Part shown: piece after piece, positions 56,304-63,663 of the stretch | Layout of the letters: the number at the start of each line of letters is the position of its first letter | Position numbering within the stretch: the first letter of the stretch is position 1 | Origin: Paenibacillus sp. FSL W8-0426 | GTDB taxonomy: Bacteria; Bacillota; Bacilli; Paenibacillales; Paenibacillaceae | Direction: 5' to 3' | Length of the DNA stretch: 64,000 bases | Assembly: GCF_037969725.1 (NCBI RefSeq) | Contig: NZ_CP150203.1 | Coordinates: 1,318,001-1,382,000, forward strand | The notes under the pieces: model-generated | Database searches by the model: none | Told to the model about the DNA's origin: nothing | The model's input: the letters and a program-made list of their open reading frames with translations, nothing else | Program-made: the position numbers and the translations under genes

Positions 56304-57221
56304 ATGAAAAAGTGGCTAAAAATCACCATATGGACGTTTTCCCTATTGATTCTGGGCACGGCGGGGTATGGCATCTACCTGTATCAGTCCGTTAAGTCCA
56401 CCGCTGAGCAAATCTATGAACCGCGCAATCCGGTCAAGCCGGTATCCATTACAGATAAAGGTGGAGGCCTTCCGGTAGATCTAAACAGCAAGGAGCCGTT
56501 CAACGCGCTGATTCTTGGGGTAGATGAGAGACCCAATGATTCGGGACGATCCGATACAATCATTGTATTAAGCGTCAACCCGGCCAAACACAAGGCGCTT
56601 TTGTTCAATATTCCGAGAGACACCAGAACGGAGATTGTCGGACATGGCACAGAGGACAAAATCAATCATGCGTATGCGTTCGGTGGAGTGGACATGTCGA
56701 TTCGAACCATCGAACAATTTTTGGGCATTCCGATCCATTATTACATGAAAGTGGATATGGAAGGGTTTGCTCGGATTATCGACCTGGTGGGTGGGGTCGA
56801 CGTGAATAATCCATTTGCTTTTGATTATGACGGGATGCGCTATGAGAAGGGGAATATCCATTTGGACGGTTCGGCTGCCCTCGGTTACTCAAGAATGCGT
56901 TATGATGATCCAAAAGGAGACCTTGGGCGCAATGAAAGGCAGCGCGAAGTGTTGAAAAGCGTGTTTCAAAATTCGCTGCAGGTTTCAAGCGTCATGAATT
57001 TGCATTCGGTGCTCGAAGAGTTGGGAACCCATGTCAGAACCGACCTGACATTTGATGAAATGAAAGAGCTTTTGTTCGAATATCGCAGTGATTTGGGAAC
57101 GATCGACACGGTTGAAATTCAAGGCAAGGGCGAAAAAATAGACGGCATTTATTACTATATCGTGGACCAGGCCGAACGGGACCGGATTCGTGGAATTCTT
57201 GAGGAATACGCAGAAAAATAA
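56304..57221 (+). CDS. LytR-CpsA-Psr (LCP) family protein
   Basis: A 305-residue membrane-anchored phosphotransferase that attaches undecaprenyl-linked polymers, such as teichoic acids or capsule, to the cell wall. A single TM helix lies at about residues 8-26. The LCP domain has LILGVDERPNDSGRSDTIIV, then LFNIPRDTRTEIV (conserved Arg and Asp) and GRNERQREVLKSV, which carry the pyrophosphate-binding residues. ATG 56304 follows GAGGG; ATG 56286 lies in frame but without a ribosome site. As the last assembly gene of the locus it may anchor the exopolysaccharide to the wall. Confidence 0.92.
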   Translation: MKKWLKITIWTFSLLILGTAGYGIYLYQSVKSTAEQIYEPRNPVKPVSITDKGGGLPVDLNSKEPFNALILGVDERPNDSGRSDTIIVLSVNPAKHKALLFNIPRDTRTEIVGHGTEDKINHAYAFGGVDMSIRTIEQFLGIPIHYYMKVDMEGFARIIDLVGGVDVNNPFAFDYDGMRYEKGNIHLDGSAALGYSRMRYDDPKGDLGRNERQREVLKSVFQNSLQVSSVMNLHSVLEELGTHVRTDLTFDEMKELLFEYRSDLGTIDTVEIQGKGEKIDGIYYYIVDQAERDRIRGILEEYAEK

Positions 57222-57235
57222 CGTGCAGAGGGCTA

Positions 57236-57811
57236 ATGAAAGTGGTGATACCCATCATTGCAGAGGAGGGTGCTCGCAAAAAAAGAAGGCGAGTCAAAAG
57301 CAACGGTTACAAGCGCCGGAGAACGTTCGGTTATATTCTGTGGTTATTGTTTATCCTGGGCTGGATCATGCTGATCTGGTCCTTCTCCATGCAAACCTAT
57401 CAACAGCAGAGCATTCAGCCTTGGTTGCACAGCTGGGCAGAACATTTGCGGTTGAAAATATCGTTTCCGGACATTGCCTTCCATTACGGTGATCGTTCTT
57501 ACTCTTTAAGGCAGCAGCCCTACGAATTTGTCGAATTTATGTTCCGGAAGACTGCGCATCTGTTCGTGTATGCTGTCCTGGGGATATTGGTCTATGCGAG
57601 CTTGCGTTACAGGAACGTGCATTGGGCCAAATGTGCAATGATCTCATTGATCGTCGTTGCAGCCATTGCAGGCACGGATGAGTACATACAGCAGTTTTCC
57701 AAGGATCGAACTTCATCTGTTCGCGACGTTGGAGTGGACCTTCTTGGGGGCGCAGCCGGCATTTTGATCTGGGTGGGGGGCAGGTCCCTTTTTAGGAAAA
57801 AGCGGCAATAG
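57236..57811 (+). CDS. VanZ-like membrane protein
   Basis: A 191-residue membrane protein with a basic N-terminus (ARKKRRRVKSNGYKRRRT) and four hydrophobic segments. LFVYAVLGILVYASL and the segment IAGTDEYIQQFSKDRTSSVR followed by DVGVDLLGGAAGIL match the VanZ family. VanZ was named for teicoplanin resistance; the biochemical role is unknown. ATG 57236 lies 14 bases after the LCP stop, with AGAGGG in front, so it is probably cotranscribed with the EPS locus. It is otherwise not specific to polysaccharide synthesis. Confidence 0.87.
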   Translation: MKVVIPIIAEEGARKKRRRVKSNGYKRRRTFGYILWLLFILGWIMLIWSFSMQTYQQQSIQPWLHSWAEHLRLKISFPDIAFHYGDRSYSLRQQPYEFVEFMFRKTAHLFVYAVLGILVYASLRYRNVHWAKCAMISLIVVAAIAGTDEYIQQFSKDRTSSVRDVGVDLLGGAAGILIWVGGRSLFRKKRQ

Positions 57812-57880
57812 GCTTCGATCGTTTGTCCTGAAGCAACGATGATTTCCCAGGAAATGCGCACAATGCTCCTTCTACTTGTC

Positions 57881-57907
57881 CTTCATTCATCATAAGTATG
57901 AATGAAG
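57881..57907 (+). promoter_or_regulatory. 27-bp inverted repeat CTTCATTCAT-N7-ATGAATGAAG
   Basis: Perfect 10-bp arms around CATAAGT, directly in front of the ribosome site (AAGGGGGA) of the next gene. It may be an operator, or a hairpin hiding the ribosome site. The half-site ATGAATGA also occurs in the 28818 palindrome, in the opposite arrangement. Confidence 0.55.
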
Positions 57908-57926
57908 TAGATAAGGGGGAGCCTGC

Positions 57927-58436
57927 ATGCTGCGAAAAAGAAACCGGATGATGCTGCTTCAGAAGATCGGTTTTATTGCCGTTGTAGTCGTGTTGATCTG
58001 GCTGATCGGCCGAACGCTTCCAGCTCTTTTCAAGGCAGCTGCACCGGAAGAGGCAGTAGCTCTCGTTCAACAATTTTATGAATATGAACAGGCTGGGGAT
58101 TTCGGCAGCTCGTGGGAGCTGTTTCATCCGTTGATGAAGGAGCGTTTCTCCAAAAGCGCTTACTTGCAATCCAGAGCGCACATCTTTATGCAGCATTTTG
58201 GAGTGGAAACCTTCGATTTGGAGGTGGGGAAGCCTGAACGCCAGTTTGACGTTGTTATTGTCGGCGGAGCCGAACCTTTCGATGAAGCTTATCGGGTGAA
58301 GGCTACTATGAAGTATGAAGGGACTTTTGGCCAGTTCAGCATTGACCAGAATTGTTACGCAGTGAAAGACGGAGATGAGTGGACGATGCTTTGGTATTAT
58401 CCGCAAAAAGAGGCTGAACGTGAGGGGAACGGATAA
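57927..58436 (+). CDS. Membrane-anchored hypothetical protein
   Basis: A 169-residue protein with a short basic N-terminus, one TM helix at about residues 14-32 (IGFIAVVVVLIWLIG) and a ~130-residue external domain. EEAVALVQQFYEYEQAGDFG followed by SWELFHPLMKERFSKSAYLQ resembles NTF2-like or DUF4829-type folds found in secreted Bacillales proteins. Function is not known. AAGGGGGA precedes ATG 57927. The 10-bp-arm inverted repeat just upstream may control it. A strong terminator follows at 58527. Confidence 0.75.
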   Translation: MLRKRNRMMLLQKIGFIAVVVVLIWLIGRTLPALFKAAAPEEAVALVQQFYEYEQAGDFGSSWELFHPLMKERFSKSAYLQSRAHIFMQHFGVETFDLEVGKPERQFDVVIVGGAEPFDEAYRVKATMKYEGTFGQFSIDQNCYAVKDGDEWTMLWYYPQKEAEREGNG

Positions 58437-58526
58437 TCGCTTGTTGTAAGGATGGATCATCTTCAAAAAAAGCAATTGATATGCATCTATATATTGCATC
58501 ATAATGTAACATTTTTCTCTCCTGAA

Positions 58527-58572
58527 AGCTCCATAAATGCGAGACTTTGGTCGCATTTATGGAGCTTTTTTT
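58527..58572 (+). terminator. Strong terminator with 16-bp stem
   Basis: AGCTCCATAAATGCGA pairs with TCGCATTTATGGAGCT around a short loop, followed by seven or more T. Confidence 0.95.
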
Positions 58573-58604
58573 GTGTTTTATTTGCCTTTTATGCCTGCAA
58601 GCCC

Positions 58605-58656
58605 TTGACAATAGTTCGTATGTCCAGTAAATTACGACTTAGATACAAAATGTATC
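58605..58656 (+). promoter_or_regulatory. Promoter with GATAC-N5-GTATC operator at right end of the EPS region
   Basis: TTGACA (58605-58610), 17-base spacer, TAAATT (58628-58633). A 15-bp palindrome, GATAC-AAAAT-GTATC (58642-58656), covers the predicted transcription start. The promoter hexamers and palindrome arms are the same as at 38549-38577, 20 kb to the left, next to the XRE gene. Confidence 0.7.
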
Positions 58657-58722
58657 AAATTTCTGCGCCTAACGACAAAAAACTGGGACGTTCATAAGCT
58701 CATGCGAGGGGAAGGAATTTCA

Positions 58723-58974
58723 TTGATCGAATCGAGCCGCTTTTACTGTGTCAGCTGTGGGATCATTGTGTCGGTTGCTGGAGGCTTCGTCGAAATGAAA
58801 GAAAAAGGCTGCAGGAGGGATCAGGTTTTTCGCACCGGCTTCTACCGAAGTGAAATGCCGCTTGGATGCTGCGAAACCTGCCTGAATCACGGGAAAAGTC
58901 AAGGGATCAACCAATTCTCAGGACAATATGACAAAAATTATGATACACTGGATTCATATGAAAAGCGGGCTTGA
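58723..58974 (+). CDS. Small Cys-rich hypothetical protein
   Basis: An 83-residue reading frame with possible zinc-binding cysteines: FYCVSCG near the start, a single Cys in the middle, and GCCETCLNHG near residue 53. The N-terminal half looks like a small zinc-ribbon; the last ~25 residues are polar. The start is TTG 58723, with AGGGGAAGGAA in front, though ATG 58702 is possible. It lies right after a promoter with a palindromic operator, which favours a real gene, but its 3' end overlaps what may be the promoter of the ABC operon. I do not recognise the family. Confidence 0.4.
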   Translation: MIESSRFYCVSCGIIVSVAGGFVEMKEKGCRRDQVFRTGFYRSEMPLGCCETCLNHGKSQGINQFSGQYDKNYDTLDSYEKRA

Positions 58975-59006
58975 GAGACCAAGCCCGTGAAATAGGGAGG
59001 TATGAC

Positions 59007-59915
59007 ATGCAGCAGGAGCCGGTAGTGCGCATACAGGGCGTCAGCAAAATCATCTCTTCCCGAACGTTGGTGAGCGACCTGACCTTGGATATTCCTCCAG
59101 GCCAGGTTTTTGGCTTTTTGGGCCCCAATGGTGCGGGGAAGACAACGACCATTCGCATGATGGTTGGATTGATGTCCATTAGCAAGGGAGATATTTTCAT
59201 CTCCGGGCATAGCGTTAAGGATGAATTCGAGAAGGCTGTGGCCAACGTGGGAGCCATTGTGGAAAATCCGGAAATGTACAAGTTTCTGAGCGGATATCAT
59301 AACTTGGTGCATTTTGCGCGAATGTCCCCGGGAGTTACGAAAGAAAGAATTGATGAAGCCGTTGCGCGTGTAGGGCTCACTGCCCGCATCCACGACCGCG
59401 TCAAAACGTACTCCCTGGGCATGCGTCAGCGTCTTGGGGTTGCACAGGCCATCCTGCATAGACCCAAGCTGCTCATTCTGGACGAGCCGACCAACGGACT
59501 GGATCCGCAGGGAATTCGCGAATTAAGGGATTATTTGCGGCAGCTCAGCCGTGAAGAGGGTACGACCGTCTTTGTTTCCAGCCATTTGCTGTCCGAAATG
59601 GAGCTGATGTGTGACACGGTAGCCATTATTCAGAATGGCAAATTGGTCGACGTAAGAAACCTCAGAGCAGAAGCGGAAGCCGACGCCATGGCAGAGATTG
59701 CGTTCGAGGTCGATGATGTGCAGCGGGCCGTCATGCTGGTGGACGGAGCTGTCGTTCAAGGACAGGCGCTCGTTGTCCGTCTGACACGGGAACAGATCCC
59801 GGCCCTGAATGCGAAATTGGTCGGGGAAGGCATTCACGTTTACGGCATTCGTCATGTGGCGGCAACGCTTGAGGATCAATTTTTGCAAGTAACCGGAGGT
59901 GGGGGCATTGGGTAA
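59007..59915 (+). CDS. BcrA/NatA-type ABC transporter ATP-binding protein
   Basis: A 302-residue ABC ATPase of an exporter. Walker A is GPNGAGKTTT, the signature YSLGMRQRLGVAQAI, Walker B LLILDEPTNGLDPQG, and the H-loop VFVSSHLLSEM. The C-terminal ~80 residues form the usual extra domain of BcrA/CcmA-type proteins. ATG 59007 follows AGGGAGG. A hairpin CGGGCTT/AAGCCCG (58966-58987) lies in its leader. It partners the permease encoded 7 bases upstream of this gene's stop. The substrate, possibly a peptide antibiotic, is unknown. Confidence 0.93.
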   Translation: MQQEPVVRIQGVSKIISSRTLVSDLTLDIPPGQVFGFLGPNGAGKTTTIRMMVGLMSISKGDIFISGHSVKDEFEKAVANVGAIVENPEMYKFLSGYHNLVHFARMSPGVTKERIDEAVARVGLTARIHDRVKTYSLGMRQRLGVAQAILHRPKLLILDEPTNGLDPQGIRELRDYLRQLSREEGTTVFVSSHLLSEMELMCDTVAIIQNGKLVDVRNLRAEAEADAMAEIAFEVDDVQRAVMLVDGAVVQGQALVVRLTREQIPALNAKLVGEGIHVYGIRHVAATLEDQFLQVTGGGGIG

Positions 59916-60690
59916 CTTCGGAAATCTGGTGATGAACGAAAACATGAAAATCTATCGCCGTGCCCGCACATGGATCATGCTGTCCATTCTGGCGGCATTG
60001 GCATTGTTCATGCCCGTCCTGTTCAAGGAAGGCATCGGCGCAGAGAACATGTCTGCCTTGGAAGCGGCGCTGACGACCGTTCAGTTGTTGTTTTTCCTGA
60101 ATACAATCTTCTCGGTTGTGATCGCCGCGGAGACGGTTGCCGGTGAATTTACGTGGGGCACGATTAAACTGCTGCTCATTCGTCCATGGTCGCGAAGCAA
60201 GATTCTGGCATCCAAATACGTTAGCGTGATCGCGTTCAGCGTGCTCAGCACATTGATCCTGATTTTGCTGACGCTGGGCATGTCGTTCATTCTCTTTGGC
60301 GGCGGAGGCAATGTGACAGCGGGGGATGCTTGGGCGATGTGGGGATATCAATATGTGGACCTGTTCATTACTCTGGCCATCGCTTTCATGGTTTCTTCGG
60401 TATTCCGTTCCGGCGCGCTTGCGATCGGGCTATCGCTATTCATTATGTTCACGCAGGGCATTTTCTCGCTGATCTTTAGCCCGGAGCGTTACGGCTGGGC
60501 CAAGTACATTCTGTTCAACAATATGGACCTTAGCAGATACATGACGGATTCCTCGGAACTGAGCTTGTTTGGCGGCGGATCTTCAGGCATGACACTCGGA
60601 TTTTCCGTAACGGTCCTCGCTGTATATTACATCGTATTCATGGTTATATCGTGGGTCGTATTCACAAGAAGAGATGTGGCAGGCACATAA
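59908..60690 (+). CDS. ABC-2 type transporter permease
   Basis: A 260-residue integral membrane protein with about six TM helices, beginning WIMLSILAALALFMPVLFKE. The segment AAETVAGEFTWGTIKLLLIR followed by PWSRSKILASKY is a hallmark of ABC-2 permeases that partner BcrA-type ATPases. The start is TTG 59908, after GGAGGTGGGGG; GTG 59899 overlaps that site. The gene overlaps the ATPase by 8 bp, so the two are coupled. A terminator whose loop includes the stop codon follows directly. Confidence 0.9.
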   Translation: MGNFGNLVMNENMKIYRRARTWIMLSILAALALFMPVLFKEGIGAENMSALEAALTTVQLLFFLNTIFSVVIAAETVAGEFTWGTIKLLLIRPWSRSKILASKYVSVIAFSVLSTLILILLTLGMSFILFGGGGNVTAGDAWAMWGYQYVDLFITLAIAFMVSSVFRSGALAIGLSLFIMFTQGIFSLIFSPERYGWAKYILFNNMDLSRYMTDSSELSLFGGGSSGMTLGFSVTVLAVYYIVFMVISWVVFTRRDVAGT

Positions 60691-60708
60691 GCCTGCCTCT
60701 TTTTTTTG
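60678..60708 (+). terminator. Terminator overlapping the permease stop codon
   Basis: GGCAGGC pairs with GCCTGCC around ACATAA, which contains the TAA stop, followed by a T-run. The ORF and terminator overlap, giving a very compact operon end. Confidence 0.9.
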
Positions 60709-60858
60709 CCTTTTTTTGCGATTTTGCCGACGGAAGCGGAACGCCTGCTATGTGGCATGGCCCGGATTTTGGGGTACATAGGTAGTACGCGTACATAAAA
60801 AAAGCGGATGACCGCCGATGGCCTCTCGGCCGGGCAGCATATGGAGGGAGTGAACCCG

Positions 60859-61938
60859 TTGATCAATCACAAATTTTATCGGATTTGCTCGGCAATCCTG
60901 CTGCTGCTGCTCATCGTATATTTGGGGGATAAAGTAAGCTTCATCTTTCGTCCCCTGACGTCACTGCTGCACATCGTGATCGTACCGCTGCTCGTAGCGG
61001 GTTTTTTCTATTATTTGCTCCGTCCGCTGGTGGATTTCATGGAAAATCACAATATCAAGCGTTCCATCGCGGTGCTGCTCATTTATACCGCCATCGCCCT
61101 CGTATTGGGTGGTTTCAGCGTGCTCGTTTGGCCTTCGCTGAGGGAGCAGCTTTGGAATTTCGTTGAAGATACGCCTTCGCTGGTAACCTCGCTAAGCAAC
61201 CAATTGGGGGAACTGAAGAACAACCGTTTCTTGTCCGCATACCTTCCCGACGACGGCGAGATATTGGCTAAAATTTCGGATTACCTCAGCGAGGGAATCA
61301 CGCAAGTGTCTGATTACGTCTCGGGGTTGTTTACGGTAGTATCCAACGTGGTCATCGTGCTCGCGACGTTTCCGATCATGCTGTATTACATGTTGAAGGA
61401 AGGCAGCAAATTCGGGACGAACCTGACGATGCTGCTGCCAAGGGCCTATCGCAAGGACGGGGAAGAGGCCATTCATGAAATTGACGAGGCGCTGAGCGGT
61501 TATATCGTGGGCCGCGTTATCGTCAACGTGGCGTTAGGCATTCTGATGTACATCGGGTTTGTCATCATCGGCCTGCCCTATGCGCTGCTGTTGACCGTAG
61601 TATCCGTTATCCTGAACTTCATCCCGTACGTTGGGGCGCTGCTTGCAGCGGTGCCCGTTGTGATCGTAGGGTTCATCGAATCGCCTTCGATGGCGATCTG
61701 GTCGCTCGTGATCATCGTGGTCGCCCAGCAAATCCAGGATAATCTTATCTCGCCTTATGTCTATGGGAAACAGTTGGATATTCACCCGCTTACAACGGTC
61801 ATTCTGTTACTGGTAGGCGCCGATCTGTGGAACATTCTGGGCATGATCATCATTATCCCGCTCTACATGATCCTCAAGATCATACTCAGGAAGCTGCAGC
61901 AGCGGGTGGTGGAAGAACGGGCGGAGCATCCCAGCTGA
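60859..61938 (+). CDS. AI-2E family transporter
   Basis: A 359-residue membrane protein of the AI-2E/YdiK/PerM family with about seven to eight TM helices. IVPLLVAGFFYYLLRPLVDF, the long amphipathic region (LREQLWNFVEDTPSLVTSLS) and the C-terminal SVILNFIPYVGALLAAVPVV with IQDNLISPYVYGKQLDIHPL are all family landmarks. Roles in the family range from export of small molecules to Na+/H+ exchange; AI-2 transport itself is not implied by homology. The start is TTG 60859 with GGAGGGAGTGA in front, better than ATG 60841. Confidence 0.92.
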   Translation: MINHKFYRICSAILLLLLIVYLGDKVSFIFRPLTSLLHIVIVPLLVAGFFYYLLRPLVDFMENHNIKRSIAVLLIYTAIALVLGGFSVLVWPSLREQLWNFVEDTPSLVTSLSNQLGELKNNRFLSAYLPDDGEILAKISDYLSEGITQVSDYVSGLFTVVSNVVIVLATFPIMLYYMLKEGSKFGTNLTMLLPRAYRKDGEEAIHEIDEALSGYIVGRVIVNVALGILMYIGFVIIGLPYALLLTVVSVILNFIPYVGALLAAVPVVIVGFIESPSMAIWSLVIIVVAQQIQDNLISPYVYGKQLDIHPLTTVILLLVGADLWNILGMIIIIPLYMILKIILRKLQQRVVEERAEHPS

Positions 61939-61953
61939 GGAAAGAAAGGCACA

Positions 61954-61989
61954 GCAAAAGAGCAATCCCTCAAGGGACTGCTCTTTTGC
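61954..61989. terminator. Bidirectional terminator between AI-2E and CorC-like genes
   Basis: GCAAAAGAGCA then TCCCT pairs with AGGGA-type bases and TGCTCTTTTGC, so A-run and T-run flank both sides. It serves both convergent genes. Confidence 0.9.
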
Positions 61990-62014
61990 TTGCCCTGCAA
62001 GGGCATGGCGCGGA

Positions 62015-63361
62015 TTATGCTTCCGCGTGTTCATCGTTGGTATATCCGGGAAGCGTGATCGCTTCTTTCGGAACAACCGCAACTTTATAGAAGCGATTTT
62101 TATCCTTTTCCAGCAGGACAAAGGTCAAATTCTCGAATTCGTATTCTTCCTGCTCGTCCATTTCCGGGCGATGACTGTAAAGCCAGCCGCCGATCGTGTC
62201 CCATTCATCGGCATCCAGGTTCGACATGAACATGTCATTGACCTTGGACAAGGACACCTTGCCGTCCAGGATCACATAGTTCTCGTTAATGATTTGAATA
62301 TCCTCGACTTCATCCGCATCGAATTCGTCACGGATCTCGCCGACGATCTGTTCAAGCACGTCCTCAATCGTTACGATCCCCGAGGTGCCGCCATATTCGT
62401 CGACCAGGACGGCGATGTGCACGCCGTCTTTTTGCATTTTTTTCAACAGGTCCTTGACCGGTGTTGTTTCATGCACGGCCGACACGGGCTGAATCAGGGA
62501 AGACAGATCGACGGGGGCATCGTTGCCATACAATTCCAGGAAAAATTGCTTCGTATTGATGATCCCGATGATATCGTCCTTGCTCTCGTTCACGACGGGA
62601 AAACGTGTATATTGTTCCTGGCGAATGATATCCAGGTTTTCTTCGTTTGTTTTATTCAAATAAAGGCAGACCATGTCTGTTCGGGGTACCATGATTTCTT
62701 TGGCCAGCATTTCATCAAAAGCGAAGATCCGGCTCACGTAACCAAATTCGCTTTGATTGATTTTGCCGCTTTCGAAGCTTTCGTTAATAATAATCTGCAA
62801 TTCTTCCTCCGAGTGTGCTTCTTCATGCTCGGAAGCGGGTTTGATGCCGAATAGCTTGACCAGTTGATTCGCGGAGCCGTTCAACAGCCAGATAAAAGGA
62901 TACATAATTCGGTTGAACCAGATGATAGGTCCCGAAGTCAGCAGCGCAACGGTTTCGGCTTTGCGGATGGCAATCGTTTTAGGAGCAAGCTCACCTACCA
63001 CGACATGCAGGTAAGTGATCGTTACGAACGCGATCACGAACGACAGAAATCCTGCAATGGCTTCAGGGATGCGCATCGCTTCGAACAATGGATGAAGGAG
63101 GCTTTCTACCGTCGGCTCACCCAGCCAACCGAGTCCCAGCGACGTAATCGTAATGCCGAGCTGGCACGCGGACAAGTAACCGTCCAGGTTGGCAACAGCC
63201 TGTTTGACGGCCATGGCTCGTTTGTTTCCTTCCGCAATCATTTGGTCGATCCGGCTTGAGCGGACGCGAACCAATGCAAATTCCACTGCGACGAAAAATG
63301 CCGAAAACCCTATCAAAATCGCAACCAATACTAAATTTAACGCATACCTCTCACTGTCCAT
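62015..63361 (-). CDS. CorC/HlyC-type CBS-domain membrane protein
   Basis: A 448-residue protein of the hemolysin C / CNNM family. The N-terminal DUF21 domain has three to four TM segments and FFVAVEFALVRVRSSRIDQM, GWLGEPTVESLL and VVGELAPKTIAIRKAE. Two CBS domains follow (MVPRTDMVCLY, RFPVVNESKDDIIGIINTKQ; GVHIAVLVDEYGGTSGIVTI, EDVLEQIVGEIRDEFD), then the CorC_HlyC C-terminal domain ending near residue 440. Family members take part in Mg2+ transport or efflux; a haemolysin role is not implied. AAAGGAGAAGAG precedes the ATG at 63361. Confidence 0.94.
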   Translation of the reverse strand: MDSERYALNLVLVAILIGFSAFFVAVEFALVRVRSSRIDQMIAEGNKRAMAVKQAVANLDGYLSACQLGITITSLGLGWLGEPTVESLLHPLFEAMRIPEAIAGFLSFVIAFVTITYLHVVVGELAPKTIAIRKAETVALLTSGPIIWFNRIMYPFIWLLNGSANQLVKLFGIKPASEHEEAHSEEELQIIINESFESGKINQSEFGYVSRIFAFDEMLAKEIMVPRTDMVCLYLNKTNEENLDIIRQEQYTRFPVVNESKDDIIGIINTKQFFLELYGNDAPVDLSSLIQPVSAVHETTPVKDLLKKMQKDGVHIAVLVDEYGGTSGIVTIEDVLEQIVGEIRDEFDADEVEDIQIINENYVILDGKVSLSKVNDMFMSNLDADEWDTIGGWLYSHRPEMDEQEEYEFENLTFVLLEKDKNRFYKVAVVPKEAITLPGYTNDEHAEA

Positions 63362-63663
63362 TCACTACTCTTCTCCTTTGAAGTAATAAGTTTTAACGAA
63401 TATTATATCGAATTGCGAGGCAAAAGACCACTTTTTGGGTCACATTTATATGTATGGGACAACACAGTCATAACAGACATCCCGGCGTTTCCATTCCAGC
63501 GTGATGGTGCTGCGGGCGGTTTGGACCGCGGTTTTCTTGTCCAAAATGCTGTTATGGGTAAAACCGTTATGGGGTAACCATGATTACCTCCGGGAAATGT
63601 TGTCAAAGCTAGGGGAATTGAACGTTGGGCAGGCAGGATGCTCGTCGCCGAGGGGGAGGTTAT
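63362..63663. other. Intergenic region before cardiolipin synthase
   Basis: About 300 bases between divergent genes. Short reading frames on both strands show no family resemblance or ribosome sites. The left part is AT-rich and probably holds the CorC-like promoter. GGTAA/TTACC (about 63572-63588) is the only stem noticed. GGGGGAGGTT at the right end is the next gene's ribosome site. Confidence 0.4.
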
